Below, one piece after another: positions 34,221 to 45,570 of a DNA stretch of 64,000 nt. Below the pieces are notes generated by a model. That model saw only the letters and a list, made by a program, of their open reading frames with translations, was not told where the DNA came from and did not search any database. The DNA is from Excoecaria cochinchinensis (lineage: Eukaryota; Streptophyta; Magnoliopsida; Malpighiales; Euphorbiaceae): assembly GCA_947683425.1 (NCBI GenBank), contig CANTUQ010000004.1:10330001-10394000 (forward strand), read 5' to 3'. The translations under genes and the position numbers were made by a program. Every line of letters starts with the position of its first letter. The first letter of the stretch is position 1.

Positions 34221-34435
34221 CATAACACCCCGATTCCTGCCCCAGTAGTGTTGGGCCTTTATTTGTGAGTTATTGCATGTGCTTAGGTTTAGTGGTAGTT
34301 TGTGTGGAGTCAATTGCATGATTATGCTAATTGTGTGGTTGTATTTGTGGTTGAGGAATTAGAAGGACTAGAAGAGTGTTTATCAAAACCAGCAATGACT
34401 AAGTGACATGTGGCAAGGGAGAGAAAAAGGAGGGA

Positions 34436-34443
34436 TATATAAA
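34436..34443 (+). promoter_or_regulatory. TATA box, CHR-2 LTR
   Basis: TATATAAA, followed about 30-40 bases on by a pyrimidine-rich leader (CTACCCTCTCCCG, CTTCTTCTTC). Implies a short first exon of about 125 bases ending at the GTAAGT donor 34591. Confidence 0.6.
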
Positions 34444-34714
34444 CTAGGTGAGAGAAAATGAAAGAGTGCCACTCATCTACCCTCTCCCGTTTTCCTCTTC
34501 CTGTTCCCGTCTTCTTCTTCTTCCCTCTTCTTACCCTAAAATTTCTTTAGCTGCTCTTTGGTGGAATTTGACAACATAAGAGATTATTTGGTAAGTTTTG
34601 CTATTCTTCATCTTCTTTTTCTTCTTCTTGCTCTTCCCTTTTAGTGTTTGTGTTGGTTTGTATGGATGTAGTGTTTTTGTTGAGTTTTTGTGTATTTTGG
34701 GTTTGATGGTTCAG

Positions 34715-34797
34715 AGATACCTGCTAGAGATCCCAAGGAGAAGGATAATGCTAGTGGTAGTGGAGCCCCTTGATATTATGGCGCAAAGGAGACCAAG
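34715..34797 (+). other. Micro-exon with short ORF, CHR-2 LTR
   Basis: TTCAG acceptor at 34714, then EIPARDPKEKDNASGSGAP and a stop, and AAG before GTTTGGGAAG at 34798. The minus-strand LTR-F encodes EVPPRESKGKDIVSGSGAP at the equivalent place. Confidence 0.58.
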
Positions 34798-35194
34798 GTT
34801 TGGGAAGTCTTTGTTTTGCATAATCTTTTGATTTTTAATTGTTGTATTGATTTCTGGAATCCGGTGTTGGAAATGTGTATTTTGGTAGTTAATCAAAGTA
34901 TATGATGATTAATTGAAGCGATATTGTTAATTGTGTGAGTTGGATTTGATTGAGTATGAATTGGGTTTATTTTGAGCAAAATTATTGGTTTGATGAATTT
35001 TTTGTTTTGATTGATGAAATTGAAAGTGTTGTTTCTTAATTTATAGCATAAAACTTTGGTTTTATGTTGTATGATGTGTTTTGAACACTTAATTATGATA
35101 GTGATGAATTTTTGGGTCATTTGGAGGTTTGGGGAAACGATTGAAGGAGATGAGTTTCTGCAGTTTCTGCTAGAGAGCTGGGAAAATTAACTAT

Positions 35195-35450
35195 ATTGCG
35201 AGCGCAGCAGAGCTCGGTGATCCAAGCCCTCGCCTGCTGCCAAGCTCAGCTGTCGAGCTGAGCGAGCAAATCACTGTCATGAGCACGCTTAAGTGCGCAA
35301 GTGCAACCGTGACTCTGTTGGCCCTCTTTCGCAAGCACGACACACGTCGTGAGCACGACAGAGGCTGTCCAGCCCCTCTTCGCGTAAGTGTGAAGTCTAT
35401 CGCGAGTATGGCACTAGGCGAGCTTTGCCTTTGTCGCGAGTGCGACTCCA
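35195..35450 (+). repeat. Degenerate CG-palindrome region, CHR-2 LTR
   Basis: Copies such as TATCGCGAGTATGGCAC, TTGTCGCGAGTGCGAC and TTTCGCAAGCACGACA are less regular than in A2; many CG sites look lost to CA or TG. Confidence 0.6.
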
Positions 35451-35601
35451 TCTGTTTTCAAAATTAGTTTTCTTCTATGCAGTTGATACTTGATTTTTGA
35501 TCCTGTGATGCTATTATACTTATACGTAGATGATTTTGTGTACAATATGTAATTGATATGATATATAATGTATTACCTGCAAGAGTAAAATTAGTGGATA
35601 G

Positions 35602-35790
35602 ATAGGCATGCCTATAGAGTTCTGTTAGCTGCAGCCCCAATGTGTTCCGGACCCTAATCAGGTCCCCATTTGGGTCCTCGCGATCCTTAATATGTTCGGA
35701 TCTTATTGAAGATCCCCTAATGTGAAAATGTTTTTGAATGAAAAGTAAAGATGTTGCTTTTGACTGTACCCACGGGTACTAATGTGTTCA
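35602..35790 (+). other. Palindrome plus small hairpins, CHR-2 LTR
   Basis: ATAGGCATGCCTAT (35602-35615), then GGACC/GGTCC, GGATCTT/AAGATCC and GTACCC/GGGTAC stems. Confidence 0.65.
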
Positions 35791-36005
35791 CTCGTTATTC
35801 GCTATTCTGAATTTGCAGGCATTTTGTTGTTTATTATATGAATATGAAATTATTGTGAAATATGTTCAGATTATGAGCTTTATGAAGGTGATTTATGATA
35901 CTTAAAGCTGTGATTTTTATTGAATGTATTTGTAAGCATGTGCCATTTGTGTGTGTTTTGCTTTAACAACCATTGTGAATGGTCGTTTATATTTGTATTT
36001 TCCCC

Positions 36006-36048
36006 ACTAAGCGTTATCGCTTAGTACGGGTGTTTCATCCGTGCGGGT
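36006..36048 (+). other. Conserved hairpin, CHR-2 LTR (AG lost)
   Basis: CTAAGCG-TTAT-CGCTTAG (36007-36024) followed by ACGGGT...ATCCGT. The terminal CAG/GT reads GCGGGT here, so the putative splice acceptor is mutated in this copy. Confidence 0.62.
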
Positions 36049-36433
36049 ACAAAAGAAGTGGACTTTTTGGGAGTGTCACAATAGGCCAGGCCAACACAGT
36101 AGGAGTGAAGTGTTATAAGCTTACTCTTGTATTTTATATACCTTTTCATAATCTTTCGATTTTATTTTGTATTTGTCTTCTTGTACTTTTTTAGCCTTGT
36201 ATTTTGGGAGCTTGTAGTTTTGTAAAGAAATCTTATGTATAGTTATATTTCTTTGTAATATTACATTAATGAATAAATCTTTGAGATTTTAAGTTTTTAT
36301 TTTCCCTCTGTTATCAATACATTTTTTTTATATGCTTTGTTGTGGTCTGTTTGGTGACACCCTTATCCATACTGTTGTTCACTCCCTCCGCAGATGAGCT
36401 CCCTTAAGTATGGGCATGGGGTGTTACAATTTT

Positions 36434-36446
36434 TGGTATCAGAGCC
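36434..36446 (+). other. Primer binding site, CHR-2
   Basis: TGGTATCAGAGCC, complementary to the 3' end of initiator Met-tRNA, five bases after the LTR. Confidence 0.92.
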
Positions 36447-36536
36447 AAGGTTTAGGCATTTTTGGGCTATCGTAGGATATAGATATATGTTTAGGACTGT
36501 GTTGGCCTAATGCTGATGTCTTTATGTTTGTAGTAG

Positions 36537-37113
36537 ATGTAGTCTGCACGTGGATCCCTCGAGGGGTCAGCTGAAAGCACTAATCCCCAAGAGCAAGATC
36601 CATCAGTGTCTGGTCCGGCTCAGCCAACTAGGGTCCAACCTAAGGCCACAACCATACCTTTTGAGGTGATGTTAAAGATATCCCAAGACATGGCTCGGGT
36701 CTTAGACAGGGTTACTGCTTTGAGAGCCCCGATAAAGAGTATGAGGAAGGCTGGGGCAGAAGATTCCTATGGGATGAGTTTACATGAATCTGAATTGGCA
36801 GAGAAATGGATTGAGAAGGTTGAGAGAGTTCTAGAAGAGATTCACTGTCCTTCGGATAGGCAAGTGGAATGTGTGGTAGCGTTGCTCCAAGGTTCGGCTT
36901 ACGACTGGTGGAAGTTGGCCCGTAGGCATCCTCAGTTGCCAGACCCGGTCATATGGGAGTTCTTTGTAAGAAAGTTCACTAATAAGTATGTGACCAAAGC
37001 TTATAAGGAGGCTCAGTGGGCTCAATTCTTAAGTCTTAAGCAAAGAGCGGTGTCAGTAGCTGAGTACGAAAAGGAATTTAACCAGCTTGGTAAATATGCT
37101 CCTCCGGGTATTT
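36537..37113 (+). pseudogene. gag: CHR-2 gag, N-terminal part
   Basis: The frame starts at ATG 36537 but the second codon is TAG (36540-36542), explicable as CAG-to-TAG. It then encodes a typical chromovirus gag: SLHESELAEKWIEKVERV, VALLQGSAYDWWKLARRH, FFVRKFTNKYVTKAYKE, LKQRAVSVAEYEKEFNQLG. Coding stops at LTR-F; the open frame beyond about 37113 is LTR sequence. Gag continues at 39538. The N-terminal Ser/Pro-rich part precedes the capsid core as usual. Confidence 0.9.
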
Positions 37114-37572
37114 TAAAACACCCCTTACATATACGTAGGGAAGTTCACCTCTCCAGAAGAGAAGGGAATGCCCCGATAGATAAGAGTTGTCACACACACA
37201 CTCATACAAATCATATAATTATAAACATATATCAAAAGCGAAATAAATTAAAACTTCTCGAAGATAACAAGAAATCAAGGTTGGAAAACATAAATTTGGA
37301 AATGTTTCATTGATATTTTAAATATGTTCTTACAAAGAAAAAATTCAAAAGGCATAAAATACAGGAGATTAATATACAAACGAAAGTTGTGTCCGAAGAT
37401 ACAAAATAAAACTTTACATCAAAAGTCTCAACATTACATAATTCATGAAATACAAATTACAAAGGCCTATACTACAAAACTCTCTCAAGCATGTGTTGGC
37501 CCTGCTAATAGTGGATTACACCGACCCAAAATCTGGAACAGCATCCACACCAGCATAGATAACACACCCATG

Positions 37573-37590
37573 CTAAGCGATAACGCTTAG
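37573..37590 (-). other. Conserved hairpin, LTR-F (AG lost)
   Basis: CTAAGCG-TTAT-CGCTTAG on the minus strand. The expected CAG/GT reads CTGGT, so the acceptor is lost in this copy. Confidence 0.62.
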
Positions 37591-38219
37591 TGGAGAAAAC
37601 ACAATGAAAAATGACCACTCACAGTGGACATTAGAAACAAATCACATACATATGGCACATTCTGAAAATCAAGTCTTAATAAACAATTCATTATGTTCAA
37701 AATGTCAACATCATTAATCACACAATCATTCATTCCGAATAGAATTATAATCACACATGAATACATTAGACCTATTTATTCAAAATAGTGGATAGCGAGT
37801 ACGCACAGATACCCAGTGGTACCAAATAATTCATTCTCAAATGCATAGATACCTGAAGGTATCAAAATCATTCTTTTCTTTTTGTTTCAAAACATTTTGG
37901 AATGGAATCTTAAATAAGATTCAAGTTCAAAGGGGATCGTAAGGATCAAAATGGGGACCTGATCAGGGTCATGAATGCATGGCTGCAGTTAACTGAACTC
38001 TATAGGCATGCCTATTTATCCACTTATTGACTCTCGCAGGTCATGCATTATACAAATCATTTTCAGAACATAACATGTAATTTATCATAAAGAAACCATG
38101 ACATAATACATATATTAGCATGTTTTATTCCATACAGTAGTAAAAACCCATGAAGAAAAGATATGAAATTAATTTTAGAAGAATAGGGCAATATCGAAAA
38201 AATAGGGCAGGTAGGGGGT

Positions 38220-38545
38220 CACTATCGAGATCGCGACTGGCCAGAAAGCCGATCGCGAGGGAAGAAAAAATGGACACGAGTCATACAGGCTGACATGACT
38301 CATGTCGATGCTCCTTTGCCCTATCACGAGTCATGCTAGCATTCATAACTCGTGAAAAACTTCACGATTCGTGAACGCATCACGCTCGCACACCGATTCG
38401 TGAGAAGCTTCACGAGTCATGCATGCCGAAAGCTTCACGGCTCGTGCTGCCCTTCAGAACTCGGAGCAAGCGTCCCTACACAGCAAGAACTGGAATATGT
38501 AATTCTGTCATGCTCACAAAAACGTCATGATCGCGATAGTGTCAG
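38220..38545 (-). repeat. Mixed palindrome array, LTR-F
   Basis: CACGAGTCATG, CACGATTCGTG and GATCGCGA-type copies occur together, so both half-site classes seen in other LTRs coexist here. Confidence 0.7.
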
Positions 38546-38940
38546 GTCTTCCAATCTCAGCAAAAAATGCAGAAAATTATAGAATTCAAAAATTAAATCC
38601 CAACTCACCCAAATCAAGACAAACTTCAACTTACCTCAAATCAAACCTTCCATCCATTATAAACAACATAAAACAAAACTTTTACATCAATTAACACAAT
38701 CAAATCATGGATTAACCTACTCAAAATCCCAACCATTGTAAACCCAGAAAATTTCCACCAAAAATCCATCAACTTAAATTTTTGCTTCAATAAATCATCA
38801 ATTAAGCATCACAACTTAAATCAAACAAAAACACATAACATTTATACTAATATGAACCTCCTTAAACACCAAATTTTTAGAAATTCCATCAAAGACACAA
38901 AAATCATGAAATGCATAAAAGGGCACATAAATTCCAAAAC

Positions 38941-39020
38941 CTTGGTATCCTTAGCTCCAAATCAAGGGGCTCCACTTCCACTTACTATGTCCTTCCCCTT
39001 AGACTCCCTAGGAGGCACTT
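38941..39020 (-). other. Micro-exon with short ORF, LTR-F
   Basis: On the minus strand GAGCAG is followed by the codons for EVPPRESKGKDIVSGSGAP, a TGA (38964-38962) and AAG before GTTTTGGAAT. Donor GTAAGT lies 112 bases upstream. Confidence 0.58.
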
Positions 39021-39537
39021 CTGCTCACAACACCCAAAACTCACAAAATTCAAACTCTAAACCCAAGAACACACATACCCTAACAAAACAATAGGAAGAG
39101 GAGGAAGAAGAAAGAAATCAACTAACACTTACCAACAAGTCTTAGAATTGCCTAAATCCACCAACAAAACTAATAAAAGAGAAATAGAATCAAAGAAGAG
39201 GAAGAAAGAAGAAGATGAAGATAAAAATGGCATGGAGGAGGAGCAAGAAAGCATGAGAGAGGGCAAGAGGGCAGCTATCCCTCACTCTTTCTCTCTCATT
39301 GGCTAATAAAGCCTACTCCCTTACCACATGTCACCTTCCAATTAGTGGACTCAACCAATTCACACCCTACTTCCAACTTCCACACTACACCTAAGCCAAA
39401 CCTCACTAACTCACACACTAATCCCATACAAACACATAATAAACATAACTTAAAATAACACATGCCAAAATAATAGTGTATATACAAAATCACACACCAC
39501 AAGGCTCAAACTACTTGGATGAAAATGGGGTGTTACA

Positions 39538-40843
39538 TTTTTTGATAGAAGGCTTTTGATGTCAACATTTTTAAGTTTGGTTGAATAAGTCTCCAAGGGC
39601 CATGTTGATATCTCTAATGAGTGCCCCTGCAGTCAATTATTATCAGATTGTGCAAATAACTCTGCAAGCGAAATGCTCCGAGATAATTTTGAGAGAGAGA
39701 GCTTAGAGGAGGAACCCCCTTGTGGAGGTTCATCCTCAAGTAAGAGATTGAGGAACCTGCATGCAAATCATCAGGATGAGTCCTTCGACGGTTCTGCTAT
39801 GAGTGATAGGAGACAGGGATCTTTATTTGTTCCTGGTGTTGGTAGAGGTTATTCTAGTGGTAGAAGTGAGGCTGTGCCTGAGTGTTCTCACTATAGTAAG
39901 CACCATAAGGGCAAGTGTCATTGGCTTATTGGTGGTTGTTTCTACTGTGGAAGCACAGATCATTTCCTGGAAAACTGTCCCAAGTTAAGCGAGAACACAT
40001 GGGATCAGGAAGAGGCCAGCCGATCTGGGTCTAATGTTCCTTAAGCTAGTCGGGGGAGAGGCAGATGAAGAGTTCAAAGTGGTTGGCCTAGAGAAGGAGC
40101 TCCATCGGAGTTAATGAAGCATTCTCAGACAGTACCAACAAGGTCATATGGGATGACAGCTCGAGAAGAGCAGGATGCGCCTGATGTGATTACAGGTAAA
40201 TTCCTACTCTATGATACTGAACTGTATGCTCTAATTGATCCTGGTTCCACACACTCATACCTGTGTTCTGATAGGTTATATGATAAGTTGTCTATGGTTG
40301 ATCAGTTAGATTATGAGATTTGTGTGACCAGTCCTTTAGCGCATAGTGTCAATGTGAGTAGAGTGTTTAAGAATTGCCCCCTTTTGGTTCAAGGAATAGA
40401 ATTTTCAACGGATTTGATTAATTTGCCTTTTCGGGAGTTTGATTTAATTTTGGGAATAGATTGGCTCTTTAAGCACTAAGCCATAGTAGATTGTAAAAAA
40501 AAGACTGTAGTGCTCCAGGGTAAAGATCAGTCTTCACTTGTGGTCAGATATCTGGGTTCTGGTTCTTTGGCCAATGTGATTTCAGCCATACAAGCTAGGC
40601 TATTTATAAGGAAAGGTTGTGAGGTATTTTTTGCTTTGGTGTTGGACTCTAAGCACAGTCAAGTTAATATTGAGGACATTCTAGTGGTTAGAGAGTTTGA
40701 AGATGTGTTTCCTAGTGAGTTGCCTGGTTTGCCTCCTGAGAGAGAAGTGGAGTTGTCTATAAAGATATTGCCGGGTTCGGCTTTTATTTCTAAAGCACCT
40801 TATCGAATGGCTATTGTGGAATTGAGGGAACTTAAAACTCAAT
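39538..40843 (+). pseudogene. CHR-2 gag C-terminus, protease and start of RT
   Basis: The first 130 bases complete the gag core in another frame (LISLMSAPAVNYYQIVQ). From 39673 one frame gives a zinc knuckle (CFYCGSTDHFLENC near 39940), then an aspartic protease with LIDPGSTHSYLCSDRL (active-site Asp in DPGS rather than DTGS/DSGS) and DLILGIDWLFKH, then the RT N-terminus (VREFEDVFPSELPGLPPERE). Stops lie at 40042-40044, near 40066 and 40477-40479. RT continues at 58651 after LTR-B; the target site TCAAT falls within the codons for TQLQ. Confidence 0.9.
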
Positions 40844-41393
40844 TGTAACACCCCAAAATGGCCCTAAAAGAATTTAAGAGCTTTGATATGGCATTTTGAC
40901 ATGTGGCATTGTAGGAGTGTGATAAGTGGCAATAAGTTATGTGATTTATATGAATTAAAAATGGAACAATGACCATATGATAAAAGATTTTTAACTTGGT
41001 TGAATTAAGAAGGGGGATTAAGTGTCAAAGGGGAGATACACATGTATTAATTAAAGTAAATGGCATTAATTTGAGCAGTAAATTTTGGATGAGGATTGAC
41101 TATCTGCCCATTTTCCTTCTTCTCGTTGGTTTTGCTTTGGCTTTTGGCCTTGTGTTCTTCTTTCTTTTCTTTGGCTTCCTGTTGTTTTTCTTTCTTGTTC
41201 TTTCTTTCGTTTGCTCCTTAAGAGAATTCATTGGATTGCTTTAAAGAGAGTGTAGTAGGGCTTGATTAGGTCTCTTCAAATGGTAAGTTGGTTAGTTTTC
41301 CGATCTGACCTCCTTTTTCTTTTCATATTTTTGTTTTTGATTTAAAGTCAAGAATATTGGATTAAGTGTTCTTTTGGCTGGTGGTGCATGAAA

Positions 41394-41444
41394 GCTGTGG
41401 ATAAAAGACTGGACAAGGGAAAGGAGAAGCTCGGAACTGAGTAG
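41394..41444 (+). other. Micro-ORF in LTR-B
   Basis: Reads AVDKRLDKGKEKLGTE and stops at 41442-41444, after GCATGAAAG. Shares the DKGKEK core with LTR-C. Confidence 0.55.
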
Positions 41445-41502
41445 AGGGCCGTGATCAAGCTCCTAGAGGTCGGGATCATGTGTGTGTTCATTTTGATGGC
41501 TT

Positions 41503-43080
41503 GCGATGTTCCTATGATATAAATATATGTTTATGAGTATGTAATTTGATCATTTGCATGTGTATTTATGACGCTAGTTTTGTTGACATATAGTCGTGAT
41601 GATAAAGTTTGGTTTTGGTAATTTCTCTTCAGTTGTCATCTGACCTCCATGTAATTTTTTTGTCATAAGTATAGTTATAGAGCTCTAAATTGAGTTATTC
41701 TTGTGCCATTAGAACCCTAACTTCCATTATTATGAACAGCTCAGAAATGAGCTTGAGCAAATTCTTGCTCTAAAACCCTTAAAATTTACCAAAACAGAGG
41801 TGTCTCTACCTTGGCCGGTTCATTTGACCATTTCAGATTATTTAGATCATATCTGATGTTATAGATATCCAATTGACCAAACAATTGTCCAATTTGAAAT
41901 TTAACATCCTAGGTAACAATGTTTAAGATAGAGTTTTGCCTAAAAATGAGGTCTAGATGTTGGTTTAGGCTGTACAAAATAGAGTAGTGAAGCAGTCCTG
42001 AGTTTTCGCTTCTGTTTTGTTATTTTGGGTATGTCACGGTGACAACAAATTGGTTACCACCGTGACCAATGCCTAGACAAGGAAGAATCGAATTTTTTTG
42101 GACCTCATAGTGAAAACAATTTGGTTACCACCGTGACCATCCCCTCTATAGCTTCAGCAATCATCGCATATACACGTGGCTGATCATCGGTGGAAAATGG
42201 CCTCTCAACCATTTTCGATGGCGGTCTTTCAGCTCTACTTCTTCCTCTCCCACTTCAAATATTTCCAGAAGCATTTCCTTTGTCTTTGCTCGCTTGTGAT
42301 GCCAAATTCTCTCTTGTTTTGGGACATTGAGCAAGTAAGTGCTCCGTACTGCCACATTTAAAACAGGCTCCAGTGAGTCTCCTACACTCACCCCAATGAC
42401 GCCTTCCATAGTGTACAAACTCCGGTGCTACACTTCCTCTACTAGCTTACGATGTTCTTATGATATGAATATATGTTTATGAGTATGTAATTTGATCATT
42501 TGCATGTCTATTTATGATGGTAGCTGTGTTGATATATGGTTGTGATGATAAAGTTTGGTTTTGGTAATTTCTGTTCAGTTGTCATCTGACCTCCGTGTAA
42601 TATTTTTGTCATAAGTCTAGTAATAGACCTCAAAATTGAGTGTTTCTTGCACCATTAGAACTCTGACTTCCATGTTTATGAAAGTTTCATAACAAATTCT
42701 TTCTCTAAAACCCTTAAAATTGGCCAAAATAGAGGTGTCTCTACCTTGGTCGGTTCATTTGACCAGTTCAGATTATTTAGATCATATCTTATGCTATAGA
42801 TATCTAATTGATCTGAAGATTGTCCCATTTGAAATTTAACATCCTAGGTAACAATTGTTAAGAATAGAGTTTTGCCTAAAAATGAGGTCTAGATGTTGGT
42901 TTAGGCTATACAAAATAGAGTAGTGAAGCAATCCTGAGTTTTCGCTTCTGTTTTGTTATTTTACGTATGTCACGGTGACAACCAATTGGTTACCACCGTG
43001 AACAATGCCCAGACAAGGCAGAATCGAATGTTTCTGGACCTCACGGTGAAAACCAATTGGTTACCACCATGACCATCCCC
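41503..43080 (+). repeat. Internal duplication of about 640 bases in LTR-B with palindromes
   Basis: 41503-42140 and 42449-43080 are copies of each other. Each ends with two palindromes whose arms are TCACGGTGACAAC and GGTTACCACCGTGA (42033, 42099, 42967, 43040). The TCACGGTGA half-site is the one used by the Athila arrays. A minus-strand gag fragment lies between the copies. Confidence 0.85.
42150..42440 (-). pseudogene. Antisense gag zinc-knuckle fragment inside LTR-B
   Basis: On the minus strand one frame reads RRHWGECRRLTGACFKCGST and EHLLAQCPKTRENLASQAS, a complete CFKCGSTEHLLAQC zinc knuckle, then the basic gag tail and PRVYAMIAEAIEG. One TGA breaks it. It is a chromovirus gag piece captured in opposite orientation exactly between the two LTR-B duplicates. 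Confidence 0.85.
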
Positions 43081-44262
43081 TGATTTGCATATTTTGAGTG
43101 TTTTTCTTCCCGAAATGCACCTGAACTTCATGTTAAGTTCCTATAGCATGTCTAACTCATTTCTAACCTTATGAAATGAGTATGTGAGTGGCTTTTTGAT
43201 TGAAATTATAGGTAATTAAAGATATGGCATAGGAGTTTGATAATGAAATTAAATGTAAACATGCTTTTTAATTGTTGAACATGACTTGCCATGTGATATT
43301 AATTATATATGCTTGAATCATGATATAATGTTTGAATAATTATGATGTACCTGATTGAGTGTATAGAGTCTTTATGTTAAGCATGAATGGTCATAGTAGT
43401 GGATAGATAAGCATGCTTATAAAGGGTTAGAGTGTAGCTGCTAGAGTTTGCCTTAATTGTGCCCATAATTTTGAATACCTTGTGTATTCCATAGAGTTTG
43501 AGTTAATTCTCCACATGTAAGATACTGTAAATGTCACACCCCGTTTGCCCCCTAGTTGAATGAGCCACATATGTTTGTGTGTGCATTTGCATAAGTTTTG
43601 TATAATAAGGGCATTTTGGTAATATTGCATGTTTTAAGCGTTTCTCTTGCATGTGGGTGCATGCAGTGTAACACCCTTTTTCTGTACATAATAACTTAAC
43701 TGTCTTAAATTATTCTTAAAATCATTCCAAAAATCCGGGTAAAATTTTTTATTTTTTAATTTTTTTTATCACTAATAAACTTTACTGTTCACACAATCAT
43801 TCTCAAATAGGCTACTTAAATTCTAACGAAATTTCGGCAGAATCTCCTCTATAATATTGCCTATCCCCCTGTAAACAGAAACTTTACACTTCTATAATCA
43901 CATACATATTCAACCATCCTACTCCAATTCAAACTCCAACACAAGTTTGCCCATCCTCCAATTTAATTCCAATCACATATTTATATAATAACTCATAATG
44001 TCATCAGTTCACTATTCACATCGATTATACAAAATACAAAGCTATTATAATAATACATCATCTATCAACTATAAATAATTATCTAATACAAATTCTTTGA
44101 TACAATAGTATCCTAATTATCTAGGGAGTGTACATGCCACAAGAACCAATATTGGAATTATCAAATACAAAAATTCCATTTCTTTCGCTTCCTTTCCATA
44201 CTTACCATTTCATATTTCTTCTATGAAGCAGTGCTGATATTCACTTGATTCCTGTCTTATAC

Positions 44263-44301
44263 CTGCGCAAGGATAAACCACGCGCTAAGCTTTACGCTTA
44301 G
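44263..44301 (-). other. Conserved hairpin ending in CAG/GT, LARD 3' LTR
   Basis: On the minus strand CTAAGCG-TAA-AGCTTAG (44301-44285), then GTTTATCCTTGCGCAGGT; the AG is at 44264-44263. A GTATGT donor-like site lies near 47568, so a putative intron would span 3.3 kb of AT-rich sequence. Confidence 0.6.
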
Positions 44302-44876
44302 TGGTGACTACCAAATTTACTTATCCAAAGCATAAATATAATATATACACATATAATTGATCATTCATACGTTAATATCGCAAATTACTTTTTCTTTTCA
44401 TAATCAATATAATACTTTATAAATAATATACCAATAGCTATTTAACTCCAAATTAAGTATGAATGATTTGCAAGATAAAACCATATTTATGCAAAATATT
44501 CAATATTCTTTCGAATAGCTGAAATTTCCTAAAACATTTATATTTAACTTTCTAAATTCATAGCTGAGGTCTACTAGCATTTCGACAATGTGCAAAACAC
44601 ACTTATCATGCATCATTAAACAAATTCCATGAATTATTAAACAGTCAGCATACTTATATCATAGCAATTAATATTTCATTTCTATATGACACTTATTATA
44701 GCTTTCATCTAGTCACTAATATCAGCTAATATATATACATAAAACTACTTCATCATATTACTGATTTCATAGGATCATTTATTGATATCATTTATTCAAT
44801 TAAAGTTTTTATCACAGAACCATCAGCTTTATCATAATTCAAAATCATAATATACATTAGTTAACTTTCAGCCAAA

Positions 44877-44891
44877 TTAATATATATATAT

Positions 44892-44948
<57 letters not shown>
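44877..44948. repeat. AT/AC microsatellite, LARD 3' LTR
   Basis: TA dinucleotides with a short internal CA block. The copy in the other LTR (51862-51962) is about 30 bases longer. Confidence 0.95.
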
Positions 44949-44949
<1 letters not shown>

Positions 44950-45429
44950 CTTTAAATTTCACTCTTATCTACTAATTAACACCCCTTTAGCAGTTGTACT
45001 ATTTTATCCTTCAACTTTACTTCTGTCATTAAGTTACTTTATGGCTTATTAATCCACATTTACTTTCACACATGCCATCTAACTTCTCAAGTTATACATT
45101 TAATATGGATTATAAATTTATTATTTAAACCCACCAATTTATCTCGCTTCATTTATTCCTTGTTAAATTCCTTGATTCACTATTATTTCACATTCATCAA
45201 TTCACTTTGCAATTTATTATTTTTCCCATAGTACAATGCTGGCAGACTCTATGCACAGGATAAACGGGAGGTGAACCCCTAAGAGCTCACAATAACCTGG
45301 AGAGATCTTTGAGAGATCACTCCAGTCTTTCAAACCTGAAGGAACCCCAAAGGATTACCTCCAATCTTTCAGATACCAGTGGAGTCCTGTGTGACCACCA
45401 CTGTCTTTAAATACAGTACAATACACTTC

Positions 45430-45570
45430 AGATCTTCAGATATTCAGATATTCCGATACAGAAGTAGGACCATCATCGACCTACTAAAAAGTGATATTCA
45501 AATACAGATATTCAGATACAGATATTCAGATACATAAGTAGGACCATCATTGGCCTACTAAAAAGTGAGT
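45430..45570. repeat. Imperfect tandem repeat, LARD 3' LTR
   Basis: Two units of about 65 bases built from AGATATTCAGATAC and AAGTAGGACCATCAT with GCCTACTAAAAAGTG. The equivalent array in the other LTR is at 52437-52570. Confidence 0.85.

Larger units (their letters stand above)
34221..36428 (+). repeat. 5' LTR of CHR-2 (LTR family E)
   Basis: Starts CATAACACCCCG (a changed TGTAACACCCC) and ends GGGGTGTTACA five bases before the PBS. Contains TATA (34436), donor GTAAGT (34591), micro-exon (34715-34797), CG-palindrome region (35195-35450), palindrome and small hairpins (35602-35790), hairpin (36007-36024) and GGCCAACACAGTAGGAGT near 36087. Confidence 0.87.
37114..39537 (-). repeat. Solo LTR-F in minus orientation, inside CHR-2 gag
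   Basis: On the minus strand it starts TGTAACACCCCATTTTC (39537) and ends near GGGGTGTTTTAAA (37114, border approximate). All shared modules are present in minus order: donor GTAAGTG (39132), micro-exon (39020-38941), palindromes (38545-38220), palindrome ATAGGCATGCCTAT (38015-38002), small stems (37990-37800), hairpin (37590-37573) and GGCCAACACA (about 37497). No internal region, so a solo LTR. A clean target duplication is not visible. Confidence 0.83.

Noticed and set aside
37114..37313. C-terminal extension of CHR-2 gag past 37113
   Set aside because: The sequence is LTR-F read through by chance; gag resumes at 39538.
42161..42418. 85-residue minus-strand frame
   Set aside because: The zinc-knuckle coding frame of the captured gag piece is the neighbouring frame; this one is a shadow.
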